Positions 7,946 through 17,095 of a DNA stretch of 64,000 nucleotides are shown here, piece after piece. Where the stretch lies: contig JBGUEQ010000016.1 in assembly GCA_041821265.1 (NCBI GenBank), positions 1 to 64,000 on the forward strand, given 5' to 3'. Source of the DNA: Lachnotalea sp041821265 (GTDB taxonomy: Bacteria; Bacillota; Clostridia; Lachnospirales; Lachnospiraceae). Each line of letters begins with the position of its first letter. The first letter of the stretch is position 1. Below the pieces are notes generated by a model. The model had not been told where the DNA came from. It saw only the letters and a list, made by a program, of their open reading frames with translations, and did not search any database. A program made the translations under genes and the position numbers.

Positions 7946-9730
7946 TTAGTTCTCCCCCTTTTTTTGCATTTTTATAAAATCCTTAAATTCTTTACTGTTT
8001 TTTAATTTATCAAATTCTCCATACTGGTGGCTAAATACCGTGTAATAATAGCCTTGCTTTTTAATCAATTCCGTATGTGAACCTTGCTCCACAATTTTCC
8101 CATTATTTAATACCAATATGACGTCAGCATCTTTGATTGAAGAAATTCTATGCGCTATGATAAACACTGTCTTTTTATTTTGTAAATTCGTCAGTTCTTC
8201 TTGTATTTTAGTCTCTGTTTCCATGTCTACCGCTGATGTGGTATCATCCAATATAACAATAGAAGGATCTGTAAGCAATGCACGTGCTAATGAAATTCTT
8301 TGCTTTTGACCACCTGAAAGACCCATTCCTCTTTCTCCTACGATTGTATCATACCCTTCCGGAGTCTCTCTAATAAACGTATCTGCATTCGCAACTTTTG
8401 CAGCCCACTCTACTTCTTCAAACGTACAATTTGGCCTTCCGTAAGCAATATTTCCTTCTATTGTATCTGAGAATAAAAATACATCTTGCATTGCCATACC
8501 AATATTTTGACGCAAAGAAAATAAATCCATATCTCTTACATTCACATTATCCACGTAAATATCGCCCTCTGTTGCATCATAAAAACGACATAATAAATTC
8601 ATTAACGTTGATTTACCTGAGCCTGTAGCTCCTATAATTCCTACCGTTTGGCCTGCTTTGATATCAAAACTTACATGAGTCAAAATATCTTCATCATCAG
8701 CATTATAGGTTACATTTTCAAATCTAATTTCACCCTTTATATGTTTTTTAACAACTGGGTTCTTTGGTTCTTTAATGTCTGGCTCATGGCTAATTGTCGC
8801 ATATATTTTTTCAATCGATGTCATAAATCTTTGAATATCATTTAGTAGCCAACCCGCGGTTCTAAGTGGTGTTGTAAGCATCCATAAATATCCATTTATG
8901 GTTACCATGTTTCCTAACGTCATTTTGCCCTTCACTACCATGATTCCACCGGCTAGCATAAGAATGAATGTTAAAACGTTTGAAAGCAACTCAAATATCG
9001 GTATGTATTTTGCCCATATATCCGCACCTTCTAACTGTGATGCTCTAAAGTTTTCATTTTCAACATCAAATTTCTCAATTTCATAATCTTCTTTGGCAAA
9101 TGCTTTTACCACACGATTCCCGCTAATATTCTCTTGCGCAAAGGCATTTAAACTTGAAAACATTAATCTATTTTTTGTAAATGCTGGTTTGATGTTCTTT
9201 ACTTGAAAATATGTAGTCATAGCGGTAAACGGCAGTACCATTACCATAAGAAACGCCATTTGGATGTTAACGGTAAACATCATAATTAAAGCAAATACAA
9301 ATACAAACACAGATTCCACTGTAGCATAAATTACATGTGCAACAAAGTGTCTTATTGCATCCATATCCCCCGTCTGCCTTGACATTAAATCTCCCGTTCG
9401 ATTCTTATTATAGAAGTTAAAATCCTGAAGTAGCAATCTTTTATATACCGAATCTCTTAAGGAAAACAACGTCCCTTGCGAGGCTTTTTCCATGCACATG
9501 ATCATAATATATCGAATTCCACTTCGAATTAATGTAGTCGCTACTAACAATGCAATTAGCTTCGGTAATAGATTCGTTTTATTCCCTTTAATTACCAAAT
9601 CAACAATCGCACCCGAAACTTTTGGATTAATTACTGCTAATGCTGAAGCGATTGGTATAATAAAAAGCGCCGGTATAATATAGTGGGCATGCTTTTTTAG
9701 ATGTCTGTAAAACCATTTAAATGGTGTCAT
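7946..9730 (-). CDS. ABC exporter half-transporter, subunit with degenerate Walker B
   Basis: The product is 594 residues with six membrane helices then an ATPase domain. Walker A is GATGSGKST, the signature is the canonical LSGGQKQR, and Walker B reads VILDDTTSAVD, with Asp where the catalytic Glu should be. I place the start at 9730, where AGGGAGGAAGAT precedes ATG; an in-frame ATG 14 codons upstream has no such site and lies in a palindrome. It pairs with the gene at 6160. A hairpin/palindrome lies just upstream of the ribosome binding site. The AraC regulator at 9904 is divergent and is the obvious candidate controller. Confidence 0.9.
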   Translation of the reverse strand: MTPFKWFYRHLKKHAHYIIPALFIIPIASALAVINPKVSGAIVDLVIKGNKTNLLPKLIALLVATTLIRSGIRYIMIMCMEKASQGTLFSLRDSVYKRLLLQDFNFYNKNRTGDLMSRQTGDMDAIRHFVAHVIYATVESVFVFVFALIMMFTVNIQMAFLMVMVLPFTAMTTYFQVKNIKPAFTKNRLMFSSLNAFAQENISGNRVVKAFAKEDYEIEKFDVENENFRASQLEGADIWAKYIPIFELLSNVLTFILMLAGGIMVVKGKMTLGNMVTINGYLWMLTTPLRTAGWLLNDIQRFMTSIEKIYATISHEPDIKEPKNPVVKKHIKGEIRFENVTYNADDEDILTHVSFDIKAGQTVGIIGATGSGKSTLMNLLCRFYDATEGDIYVDNVNVRDMDLFSLRQNIGMAMQDVFLFSDTIEGNIAYGRPNCTFEEVEWAAKVANADTFIRETPEGYDTIVGERGMGLSGGQKQRISLARALLTDPSIVILDDTTSAVDMETETKIQEELTNLQNKKTVFIIAHRISSIKDADVILVLNNGKIVEQGSHTELIKKQGYYYTVFSHQYGEFDKLKNSKEFKDFIKMQKKGEN

Positions 9731-9742
9731 ATCTTCCTCCCT

Positions 9743-9789
9743 TGTGCGATTGTCGCACACACTTGCTCTCAACGTGAACTTATCACGTT
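9743..9789. promoter_or_regulatory. Two palindromes in the divergent exporter/AraC promoter region
   Basis: TGTGCGA-TTG-TCGCACA (9743-9759) sits immediately upstream of the exporter ribosome binding site. AACGTGA-ACTTA-TCACGTT (9771-9789) lies 11 bp further on. Both are perfect 7-bp inverted repeats in a 170-bp divergent intergenic region. They could be operators for the AraC regulator or a third protein; the first could also fold in the exporter mRNA leader and affect translation. Confidence 0.5.
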
Positions 9790-9903
9790 TTTGTTATAAA
9801 CGTTTACTGCTATAGGAGTATATCGAACTTTTAGATAAAATGAAATGTACTTTTCGACATAGATGATGTATATTATTATAAAGAGATTATAAGGAGATTT
9901 ATT

Positions 9904-10770
9904 ATGTGCGATAGTAAATTTGATATTACATACAATGATTTAAATCCAACCGTTCTATTCGTAGGAAAAGGGAAAATGATTAAAAATTCACGTTATCATA
10001 ACCACGATTTTACCGAGATCACTTTTATTCTATCCGGGAACGGGCAGTACTGTGTAGAAGGTAGCACATATGATGTGCAAGCTGGGGATTTATTAATATG
10101 TAATTCAGGAATTAGTCACAACAACATTGTGATTAACGAGAATGAACCAACGACTGAATTTTTTGTTGGTTTTACGAATTATCATTTTAAGAATATGCCT
10201 TCCAATGTAATTTCTTTGGGAAATGATGATTATTTTATTCACACGGATGCCAAATTACGACAAGAACTAATTAAATGCTGTTATGCTATGTTAGCAGAAA
10301 ATGAGACAAATCAAGTTGGCAAATATTTTATGATTAAAGCTAATTTAATACAATTTTTATTATTAATGATCCGTCAAAATATCGAACCTCAACAGAGCCA
10401 GGAAAGTTATCATTTTGATAGCCATTTTAAAAGTTATGCCGTGAATCAGATCATTACATATCTCGATGCCCATTATAATGAAAAAATTTCGCTGGATGGT
10501 ATTGCTCAAAATATGTATTTGAGTTCTGTTTATATTTCCAAGATATTTAAGGATGAAACGGGAGAGTCCCCTATAAATTATTTAATTAAAATAAGACTAG
10601 AAAAAGCAAAAGATATGTTGATATCGTCTGGTGATGACAGTATAAAAGAAATAGCCAACACTGTTGGCTATGAAGACGCTTATCATTTTAGTAAATTATT
10701 TAAGAAATACTATGGAGTATCACCTCTACATTATAAAAAAAATCAAATGAATATCCCAACCATAGTATAA
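9904..10770 (+). CDS. AraC family transcriptional regulator with N-terminal cupin sensor
   Basis: Residues 1 to about 150 form a cupin-like ligand-binding domain (HNHDFTEITFILSGNGQY near 37, then AGDLLICNSG near 69). Residues about 185-280 contain two helix-turn-helix motifs of the AraC/XylS type, ending in SIKEIANTVGYEDAYHFSKL and KKYYGVSPLHYKK. AAGGAG lies upstream of the ATG at 9904. It is divergent from the ABC exporter pair, so regulation of that exporter in response to a small molecule is the natural inference. Confidence 0.88.
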   Translation: MCDSKFDITYNDLNPTVLFVGKGKMIKNSRYHNHDFTEITFILSGNGQYCVEGSTYDVQAGDLLICNSGISHNNIVINENEPTTEFFVGFTNYHFKNMPSNVISLGNDDYFIHTDAKLRQELIKCCYAMLAENETNQVGKYFMIKANLIQFLLLMIRQNIEPQQSQESYHFDSHFKSYAVNQIITYLDAHYNEKISLDGIAQNMYLSSVYISKIFKDETGESPINYLIKIRLEKAKDMLISSGDDSIKEIANTVGYEDAYHFSKLFKKYYGVSPLHYKKNQMNIPTIV

Positions 10771-10792
10771 CCAATAATAAAGTACCCGTGTA

Positions 10793-11716
10793 TTAAGACT
10801 TTAAACTTATTATTTCCTCTTTTTGTTTAAATAACTTAAATTTACTTTCCGATATCAACAACCCACTTAATGTGAGCATGGTTCCTAAAAATGACACAAC
10901 CGTTATTTTCTCATTTAAAATAATACTCGCAGTAACTACCGTAATGACTGGCGTTAAATAAATATAGACGCTTGTTTTAATTGCACCTAATATTTTCACT
11001 GCAAAATTCCAAGTAACAAAGCAAAGGGCTGAGGCTGCCAATCCTAGGAATAATAGATTAAGCAAATTGGTTAGATTGTAAAAGCGTTCTATTTTTAGTT
11101 TAAAATCATATAGAAATAGTGATGGTAACATAAATAATAACCCATAGAAGAAAATGTGTCTTGTTGTTGCAACGGTATGATATCCGTAGTCGCTAATTTT
11201 TCTCGTTAAGATAGAATATGCTGCCCAGGCAACTGCTGCTAAAATAGCTAAAAAATCGCCAAATGGATTAATTTTAAATGTAGTAGCTCCATTAAATGTA
11301 ATCAGAATAATTCCAAGCATTGCTACAATAAATCCAATAAAAAATCTAGCCCTTAATTGTTCCCCTTTTAGGAAAAAATGTGCAAAAATAGCGGTGAAAA
11401 ACGGTGCAATTACAATAATGACTCCAACATTTGAAGCCATCGTATAGGAAAGTGCAACAATTTCTAGGAGATAGTAAAGCGTTACCCCACATAGTCCTGC
11501 TGCAGCAAATATAAATTCTTGTTTTCGATTCGTCAACTTTAATTTATGTGGATACACCATGATTAGTACAATAAAGCCTAATACAAATCGAAAAATTAAA
11601 ATTTCAATAGGCTGAAAATCTTTCAGTAACACTTTAGTCGAAATATACGTCGTTCCCCAAATAAAAATTGTTAAAAATGCAATTACATGACCAAATACGT
11701 TTTTGTTATGTTCCAT
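10793..11716 (-). CDS. DMT superfamily transporter (EamA domains)
   Basis: The 307-residue integral membrane protein has about ten hydrophobic helices in two EamA repeats (roughly 8-140 and 150-290). Typical features are FIWGTTYISTKVLL near 17, MASNVGVIIVIAPFFTAIFA near 92 and the second-repeat segment AAVAWAAYSILTRK near 160. The family exports metabolites such as amino acids, purines or drugs; the substrate cannot be told from sequence. It converges with the AraC gene ending at 10770. Confidence 0.88.
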   Translation of the reverse strand: MEHNKNVFGHVIAFLTIFIWGTTYISTKVLLKDFQPIEILIFRFVLGFIVLIMVYPHKLKLTNRKQEFIFAAAGLCGVTLYYLLEIVALSYTMASNVGVIIVIAPFFTAIFAHFFLKGEQLRARFFIGFIVAMLGIILITFNGATTFKINPFGDFLAILAAVAWAAYSILTRKISDYGYHTVATTRHIFFYGLLFMLPSLFLYDFKLKIERFYNLTNLLNLLFLGLAASALCFVTWNFAVKILGAIKTSVYIYLTPVITVVTASIILNEKITVVSFLGTMLTLSGLLISESKFKLFKQKEEIISLKS

Positions 11717-11778
11717 TTCTTCTCCTTCAAATCCTTCTTAATTAATGTCTTTTATTTTATAGGCAAATTCATAAACTT

Positions 11779-11911
11779 GTTACTGTTCACTCCGTTCATA
11801 GCAACGTATGATTTCTGCATGCAAATTCGCTATGTGAAGTAGAAATCATTTGTTGAATCATTTTTTTACGTAGCATAACAGGTAGTGTTATGCTACTGTG
11901 TGAACAGTAAC
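11779..11911. mobile_element. 133-bp MITE-like element, copy 1
   Basis: The element starts GTTACTGTTCAC and ends GTGAACAGTAAC, a perfect 12-bp terminal inverted repeat. It is flanked by identical octamers ATAAACTT at 11771-11778 and 11912-11919, as expected for an 8-bp target-site duplication. Inside, GTAGCATAACA (11870) and TGTTATGCTAC (11886) form an 11-bp stem around a 5-nt loop. No protein is encoded, so it would need a transposase acting in trans. It is the reverse orientation of the copy at 14504. Confidence 0.88.
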
Positions 11912-11924
11912 ATAAACTTTCCTA

Positions 11925-12737
11925 CTAGATAAAAATTTTTTGATATTGTTTGGGTGTTAATCCAATAAATTCTTTGAAGTAGTTTGTAAGATGACTTTGA
12001 TCTGCAAATCCTGTCCTCATTGCCACCTCCAATGGATCAATTCCGCTTTCAAGCAATTTTTTTGCTTCATTAATTCTCACTGTTTCTAAATAACGATATG
12101 GTGTAATGCCTCTTACTCTCGTAAAGGCTCTAAGTAATGAATATTTATTTATGCCAGCTATGGTGCTTAAATTATCTAGTGTCAAATGTTTTTCATAATG
12201 TAGGTCTATATACTCGCACACTCTGCTGATTCCCTCATTTTCTTCAAGGTCTATTGCTTGTTTAGAAGGTTTTGTATATTCTTCCATTAATTGCTCTATC
12301 AAAAAAAGAAAGGTTTCTTCTTTCTTAAACTCCATTTCCTCTCCCATGATAGCTTCATGCAATTCCTTCAGTACCACCACATACTCACTATGAAATCCTA
12401 CAGTTTCTAAAAATTGTGGCAAATATTCTTTTCCTGTCACTTCTTTTGCAACCTGCATCATCACTTCTTTTTTTATATTGATACACCTATAGTCTAATGG
12501 CTCATTATTAATTTGTTCGCAAGTATGCGTATCTAAGGGGTTAAACAGTAACAAATCACCTGAACGTACCGTATATTCTTTGTTTTTACATAGCAGATGT
12601 CTACTACCACTTTCAATAAATCCAATTACGTAATGCTCATGAAAATGATTTGGAAATTTTTGCATAATTCCCTTAAATTGGTATGCTTCAATGCCCAACT
12701 CTTTATTATAGCATACCCTTCGTTGCTCTTGTTCCAT
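11925..12737 (-). CDS. AraC family transcriptional regulator
   Basis: The product has 270 residues from the ATG at 12737, chosen because GGGGAGGAGAGAA lies just upstream; a longer in-frame start at 12806 lacks such a site. The N-terminal cupin domain contains HFHEHYVIGFIESGSR and GDLLLFNPLDTHTC. The C-terminal AraC helix-turn-helix pair contains LTLDNLSTIAGINKYSLLRAF and QSHLTNYFKEFIGLTPKQYQ. Its target is unknown. A truncated oxidoreductase fragment and glycerol dehydrogenase lie upstream. Confidence 0.87.
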   Translation of the reverse strand: MEQEQRRVCYNKELGIEAYQFKGIMQKFPNHFHEHYVIGFIESGSRHLLCKNKEYTVRSGDLLLFNPLDTHTCEQINNEPLDYRCINIKKEVMMQVAKEVTGKEYLPQFLETVGFHSEYVVVLKELHEAIMGEEMEFKKEETFLFLIEQLMEEYTKPSKQAIDLEENEGISRVCEYIDLHYEKHLTLDNLSTIAGINKYSLLRAFTRVRGITPYRYLETVRINEAKKLLESGIDPLEVAMRTGFADQSHLTNYFKEFIGLTPKQYQKIFI

Positions 12738-13026
12738 TTCTCTCCTCCCCTTATAAACTCTGACATACATAATTTCACGTTTAAAACTTGGGTTTTCCAT
12801 GACCAACGCTCACAAAAGCACTTTGCGGTTATAATAGTTAGATAGCAATGATACTTTAACAGTACCTTTCTACTAATTGGTAGTATATCACATATAAAAT
12901 TGGCGGTCTTGGATGATATTGACTTACCTAATTGTTTAAATTAATTTGTAAAATTTAAATTAAGTTTCTATTCCTATTACGATATTAGGCGCTACATTAC
13001 TTCTAATTTACTTGCATATTTCTTTG
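12738..13026. other. Intergenic region upstream of the AraC gene
   Basis: About 290 bp of AT-rich DNA holding the AraC promoter. Beyond that I see no gene or strong structure; the part nearest 13027 continues the decayed oxidoreductase fragment without any further recognisable coding. Confidence 0.5.
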
Positions 13027-13080
13027 TCATTGAAAGGCTATTACTCCACATCCCAAAACCGCCCAATTATATTCTTTCAT
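13027..13080 (-). pseudogene. Possible 5' remnant of a Gfo/Idh/MocA-type oxidoreductase
   Basis: A 17-codon frame preceded by AAAGGAACTAAAGAAT reads MKEYNWAVLGCGVIAFQ and then stops. The first 15 residues look like the N-terminal dinucleotide-binding start of Gfo/Idh/MocA dehydrogenases (NWAVLGxGVIA). Nothing recognisable continues downstream in any frame that I could follow. The call rests on a short match and is tentative. Confidence 0.4.
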
Positions 13081-13159
13081 ATTCTTTAGTTCCTTTCTGG
13101 TGTGTATAAATAATAGTAATTGATTCAAAATATCATTTAAACAAGATCATAATAGGATA

Positions 13160-13200
13160 GACAAAAAGACCTATGCTGTTTAAGCAATTGGCCTTTCTAT
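13160..13200 (-). terminator. Probable terminator downstream of glycerol dehydrogenase
   Basis: On the minus strand AAAGGCC pairs with GGTCTTT, followed by a T-rich tract (TTTTTG). It lies about 40 bp past the dehydrogenase stop. The loop is long, so the fold is only moderately convincing. Confidence 0.45.
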
Positions 13201-13236
13201 CTATTTCATTCTTTTTTTCATTAATTTTTTATTATT

Positions 13237-14340
13237 TTATGCACGCTTTGCTTTATAATGACGGCCAAGACCATCTGCAGCAATAATCGCATCGCATACC
13301 ATCTGTGGTGTAACTTCAAATGGCATATTACCCATTGTATCATTTGGTCCACAAGCTAATTCAGCCACCTGCATGAGTTCTTCTACCTTGACCTCTTTAA
13401 TACCAAGATCTGCTAATGTAGTAGGCAACCCAATATCTAAACAGAAGTTCATAACTTCTTCTAACTCTTCTAATCCTGCATTTTCAAGAACTAATTGAGT
13501 CAATGTACCAAAAGCAACTTTTTCGCCATGATAACAATGATGTGTTTCTGGTATTGCTGTAAAACCATTATGGATGGCATGTGCTGCTGCTATACCGCAA
13601 CTTTCAAATCCAATTCCCGAAAGATAGGTATTTGCTTCCACAATATGCTCCAGTGCCTTTGTACATGCACCTGCCTGAACCGATACAAATGCTTTTACAC
13701 CATCTGATATAAGCGTATCATAACAAAGTTTAGCAATAGCCATTGATGTAACTGTATATTGACCTCCGATAAAGTTTCCACTATCTGATTGTTTGCACGC
13801 ACGCGCTTCAAAATATGTTGCCATTGCATCGCCCATACCCGAAACAAGCAGGCGTGCAGGAGCCTTACTGATTACTTGTGTATCAACAAGAACTACATTA
13901 GGATTTTTAGGAAGGAATAAATATTCCTCGAACACTCCTTCATCACTATATATTACAGATAACGCACTACAAGGTGCATCTGTTCCGGCAATAGTAGGCA
14001 CAATCACAATTGGAGCCTTTGCATAAAACGCAACCGCTTTTGCCGTATCGTGAATTTTACCTCCACCGATTCCAACAATAATATCACAACCTGATACTTT
14101 ATAAGCCTCAACTAGGCGATTAATTTCATTACGTGAACATTCTCCACCAAACACCTCGTAGGTGAGTTTTGTATTAAACTCCTTCGCACTCTCAGCAATA
14201 GGTGCTTCAACACGTCCTTTACCCGATGCACTTACCAAAATAAATGGAGTATTTCCCATGCTTTGTAAATGTTTGCAAAGCTCTCCAAGAACTCCTCTAC
14301 CTTGTATATAACGTTCTGGACTACCGATAATATTAGCCAT
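13237..14340 (-). CDS. gldA: Glycerol dehydrogenase (iron/zinc-type, NAD-dependent)
   Basis: It oxidises glycerol to dihydroxyacetone with NAD in the cytoplasm. The 367-residue length and motifs match GldA: nucleotide-binding GIGGGKIHDTAKA near 91, TIAGTDAPCSALSV near 116, the metal-binding Asp in GMGDAMATYFEA near 168, and His ligands in AAAHAIHNGF near 250 and HHCYHGEKVAFG near 266. A dihydroxyacetone kinase is not nearby, so the downstream step is not evident here. AGGAGG precedes the ATG at 14340. Confidence 0.93.
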   Translation of the reverse strand: MANIIGSPERYIQGRGVLGELCKHLQSMGNTPFILVSASGKGRVEAPIAESAKEFNTKLTYEVFGGECSRNEINRLVEAYKVSGCDIIVGIGGGKIHDTAKAVAFYAKAPIVIVPTIAGTDAPCSALSVIYSDEGVFEEYLFLPKNPNVVLVDTQVISKAPARLLVSGMGDAMATYFEARACKQSDSGNFIGGQYTVTSMAIAKLCYDTLISDGVKAFVSVQAGACTKALEHIVEANTYLSGIGFESCGIAAAHAIHNGFTAIPETHHCYHGEKVAFGTLTQLVLENAGLEELEEVMNFCLDIGLPTTLADLGIKEVKVEELMQVAELACGPNDTMGNMPFEVTPQMVCDAIIAADGLGRHYKAKRA

Positions 14341-14791
14341 ATTAAATCCTCCTATGCTATTATGATTGTTATTTTTTTATCAATCTCTTTTAAAATTATA
14401 CCCTTCATAGGTAACAATGTCAAGTATACTATGAGGTTTGGTAGGAAAAATACTATTATGCCGTTGCCTAATATAAAGAAATACAGCAGTGTTGGTATGG
14501 TACGTTACTGTTCACACAGTAGCTTAACACTAGCTGTTAAGCTACGTAAGAAAATGATTCGACAAATGATTTCTGCTTCGCGTAGCGAATTTGCATGCAG
14601 TAACTATGGTACTTTTCAATTGCAAACTATATCTATAAATAGTTTGAGAATTCCCAAACAAACTGTTATAATAAAATGGAATTTAAAATAAAGAAATTAT
14701 TAAGCATGAAATCAAATTATTATTTTAATGCATAGATTTACGCCAAATTTATGGGCTTTATATACAGTTACAAGAAAGGAACTACCAACTT
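14341..14791. other. Intergenic region with divergent promoters and a MITE
   Basis: About 450 bp between gldA (leftward) and a small rightward gene. It holds the 101-bp mobile element at 14504-14604. The remaining DNA should carry the gldA promoter on the left side and the promoter of the 88-residue gene on the right; no specific operator was recognised. Confidence 0.6.
14504..14604. mobile_element. 101-bp MITE-like element, copy 2
   Basis: It begins GTTACTGTTCACACAGTAGC and ends GCAGTAAC, giving a 7-bp perfect terminal repeat. Identical octamers TATGGTAC flank it at 14496-14503 and 14605-14612. It is roughly 90% identical to the reverse complement of copy 1 over about 95 bp. In the main stem, GTAGCTTAACA pairs with TGTTAAGCTAC, whereas copy 1 has A-T swapped at the sixth pair, a compensatory change. 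It is shorter at the right end than copy 1. Confidence 0.88.
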
Positions 14792-15058
14792 ATGTTTCGC
14801 TTATGGGCTAAAATATACACCGACAATCACTTAATGAAAGATATTACAATCGAGGATGATTCAAATGATACTCGTACACATAAAGTTTTTAATGCAATTG
14901 AGAAAGTTTGCTATGAATTTGATCTCAGTAAACCAATTTGGTTAAATGCAACAATTAATGAATTTAAACGTCATAACAAAGCACGCTTTCGGAAAGATTC
15001 CTTTGTAGATCAAATTGACTTTGACTTTTTAGAAATTCATGTAATTGAGGAAGACTAG
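14792..15058 (+). CDS. Conserved-looking small protein of unknown function
   Basis: The 88-residue product is preceded by AAGAAAGGAACTACCAACTT and followed 14 bp later by a strong terminator, so it is very likely a real monocistronic gene. It is mixed acidic and basic, with no membrane segment or signal peptide, and ends in an acidic stretch (DFDFLEIHVIEED). I recognise no family and assign no function. Confidence 0.7.
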   Translation: MFRLWAKIYTDNHLMKDITIEDDSNDTRTHKVFNAIEKVCYEFDLSKPIWLNATINEFKRHNKARFRKDSFVDQIDFDFLEIHVIEED

Positions 15059-15072
15059 TTTTAATAAAATAA

Positions 15073-15113
15073 AAGTGTAAAACGATTTACAATTAAAGTA
15101 TTTACACTTTTGC
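15073..15113 (+). terminator. Rho-independent terminator after the 88-residue gene
   Basis: AAAAGTGTAAA (15073-15083) pairs perfectly with TTTACACTTTT (15103-15113), and the distal arm supplies the T-run. Confidence 0.8.
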
Positions 15114-15184
15114 TTAATACTTTAATTGATTTATTATATTTAATCTATACTTTCATTATTTGAACTATTAAGAGGGTGGTGCGT

Positions 15185-16966
15185 ATGCATAATATATCTT
15201 TTAATTCCATTTCAGATTCTCGAATTCCAATCGCAATTACTGATTTAAATCTCACGCTTCACTACGGAAACAAATCACTTTACACCTTAATTGGTAATGA
15301 GCTTTTTTATTCTATTTATAAGGTTGTTCTTCCAAGTGATCGTACTAGATTAACAGAATGTATTAAAAACATTACCGATAGCAAAACTATTACAGGTGTT
15401 TTTTCTATATTATATAGTGATAACGAATATCATCTAATGTATTTGGATTTTAGTTATTTTAAAAATAATAAATTGATTAAAATTAAATTTCAATATTTTT
15501 CAGATATCATAAATGAACATTCCAAATTAGAATATGAAATTAAAAAATATCGCACTTTCTTTACTTTAGATGGAGATAATATTTTTGAATATTACCCTGA
15601 TACGAAATTTTTCAAATTTTATTGGGTAAACAATACACAAAATATTGTTCTATACAATGGAGAATTTGGAGAATGGAAAGCGAAAACACTAAATAGTTCT
15701 CTGATTGCCACTGCGGATATACCTGTTTTTATAGAATTATGTCATGCTATCGAAAGTTGTAATAAGAATTTTGAATATCAGATTCTATCTAGTATATTGA
15801 GCGATGGCGATATTTTTGAATCTACAAAAATCAAAGGAATAACCGTGGAAGATAATTTTTCGAATAATGTCGTTCTAGGTGTATGGTTACTTTATAATAC
15901 TATTTATAATGTGAAGGACAATCATTTTATCGATAAATTATACAAGGATGAGATGACTGGACTTTTGAATAAAAATGAAATGACTAAATATGTACAACGT
16001 TTACTAAAACGCAAGCCTAATTATCCTATTCATATAATAATATTGGATTTAGATAATTTCAAACAATGTAATGACACCTATGGTCATATGTTTGGAGATG
16101 AAATATTAAGTTCCGTTGCTGTAATTATTAAAAATACTATTCAACAAAATGGGGTGGCTGGACGTATTGGCGGAGATGAATTTCTTATAGCATTAGAAAA
16201 TATTGAGTCGGAACAATTACTTCGAAATATGTTGCGTTCTATCCGCGCTAATATTCAATGGCTCTACAAAGATAAATTATCTGCATTTCAACTAAGTTGC
16301 TCTATTGGCGTATCAAGCTATCCTAAAGATGCAAGTGATTATGACACTTTATTTAAGTTAGCCGATTATTCTCTTTATTTAGCTAAAAGCAAAGGGAAAA
16401 GCCGTTATATTATATATGATTTTAAATTACACGGATATGTTGATTGTAATATAAACGATAACTCCATACTTACTAACCCTGATTTTTTAACAACGGTCGC
16501 CACAATAGTAGATTTAAAGAAAAATATAAACTCTATTTATAGAAATGGAATTTACTCTATTCCTTCACTATTCGAAACATTAAAGAGCTTATATAATCTA
16601 CATAATATTTCGATTTACATTCCTGATGACGCTGGCGAGCCTTCTTTGTCTTTGAAAGAATTTAATACTATACATTGTTTTTCTTTACTCTTTCACAAAG
16701 AATATTTAAGCCAATTTAATGAAGTGCAAACTCATTGTGTAACCAATATTAAAAATCTCGAATTTATATTTAACGAAATTTATATATACTTTGCAGAAAA
16801 GTCATCCACTTCATTTTATCAATGTTTGCTAACGGATTCTTTTGGTATCACAAAAGGAATCATAAGTTATGAGCGATCTAATGTTCATAATGCATGGCCA
16901 AACGATATAAGACAAATCTTATGTTTAGTAAGTTCCATGATTAGCAGCGTTATTTTTGTTGATTGA
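15185..16966 (+). CDS. Diguanylate cyclase with N-terminal PAS-like region and C-terminal extension
   Basis: It would make c-di-GMP from two GTP. The GGDEF domain spans about residues 260-420, with LYKDEMTGLLNKNEM at its start, DLDNFKQCNDTYGH and the active-site motif GRIGGDEF. No RxxD inhibitory site is visible upstream of GGDEF. Residues 1-250 look like a PAS-type sensory region; the last 170 residues resemble no domain I can name. No membrane segment is evident. The start at 15185 uses ATG after GAGGGTGGTGCGT; upstream GTG codons are less likely. C-di-GMP would plausibly affect the flagella and Tad pili encoded further along. Confidence 0.88.
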   Translation: MHNISFNSISDSRIPIAITDLNLTLHYGNKSLYTLIGNELFYSIYKVVLPSDRTRLTECIKNITDSKTITGVFSILYSDNEYHLMYLDFSYFKNNKLIKIKFQYFSDIINEHSKLEYEIKKYRTFFTLDGDNIFEYYPDTKFFKFYWVNNTQNIVLYNGEFGEWKAKTLNSSLIATADIPVFIELCHAIESCNKNFEYQILSSILSDGDIFESTKIKGITVEDNFSNNVVLGVWLLYNTIYNVKDNHFIDKLYKDEMTGLLNKNEMTKYVQRLLKRKPNYPIHIIILDLDNFKQCNDTYGHMFGDEILSSVAVIIKNTIQQNGVAGRIGGDEFLIALENIESEQLLRNMLRSIRANIQWLYKDKLSAFQLSCSIGVSSYPKDASDYDTLFKLADYSLYLAKSKGKSRYIIYDFKLHGYVDCNINDNSILTNPDFLTTVATIVDLKKNINSIYRNGIYSIPSLFETLKSLYNLHNISIYIPDDAGEPSLSLKEFNTIHCFSLLFHKEYLSQFNEVQTHCVTNIKNLEFIFNEIYIYFAEKSSTSFYQCLLTDSFGITKGIISYERSNVHNAWPNDIRQILCLVSSMISSVIFVD

Positions 16967-17004
16967 TTTTCTATTAAATGAAGTATCTGCTTGCAGACAC
17001 TCTC

Positions 17005-17062
17005 GCACCCACGTGGAATGCGTAGCAACACATTTCCTATCCACGTGGTGTGCCTTTTTATT
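17005..17062 (+). terminator. Terminator-like stem-loop after the diguanylate cyclase gene
   Basis: GCACCCACGTGG (17005) pairs with CCACGTGGTGTGC (17041) with one bulge, followed by CTTTTTATTTT. It lies 40 bp after the stop. Confidence 0.65.
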
Positions 17063-17095
17063 TTATTGTGAAATTACAAACTTTCCTATAAAATT

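Noticed and set aside
11779..11911. Rho-independent terminator for the DMT or AraC gene
   Set aside because: The terminal inverted repeats, flanking direct repeats and a second homologous copy at 14504 indicate a mobile element, even if its stem may also affect transcription.
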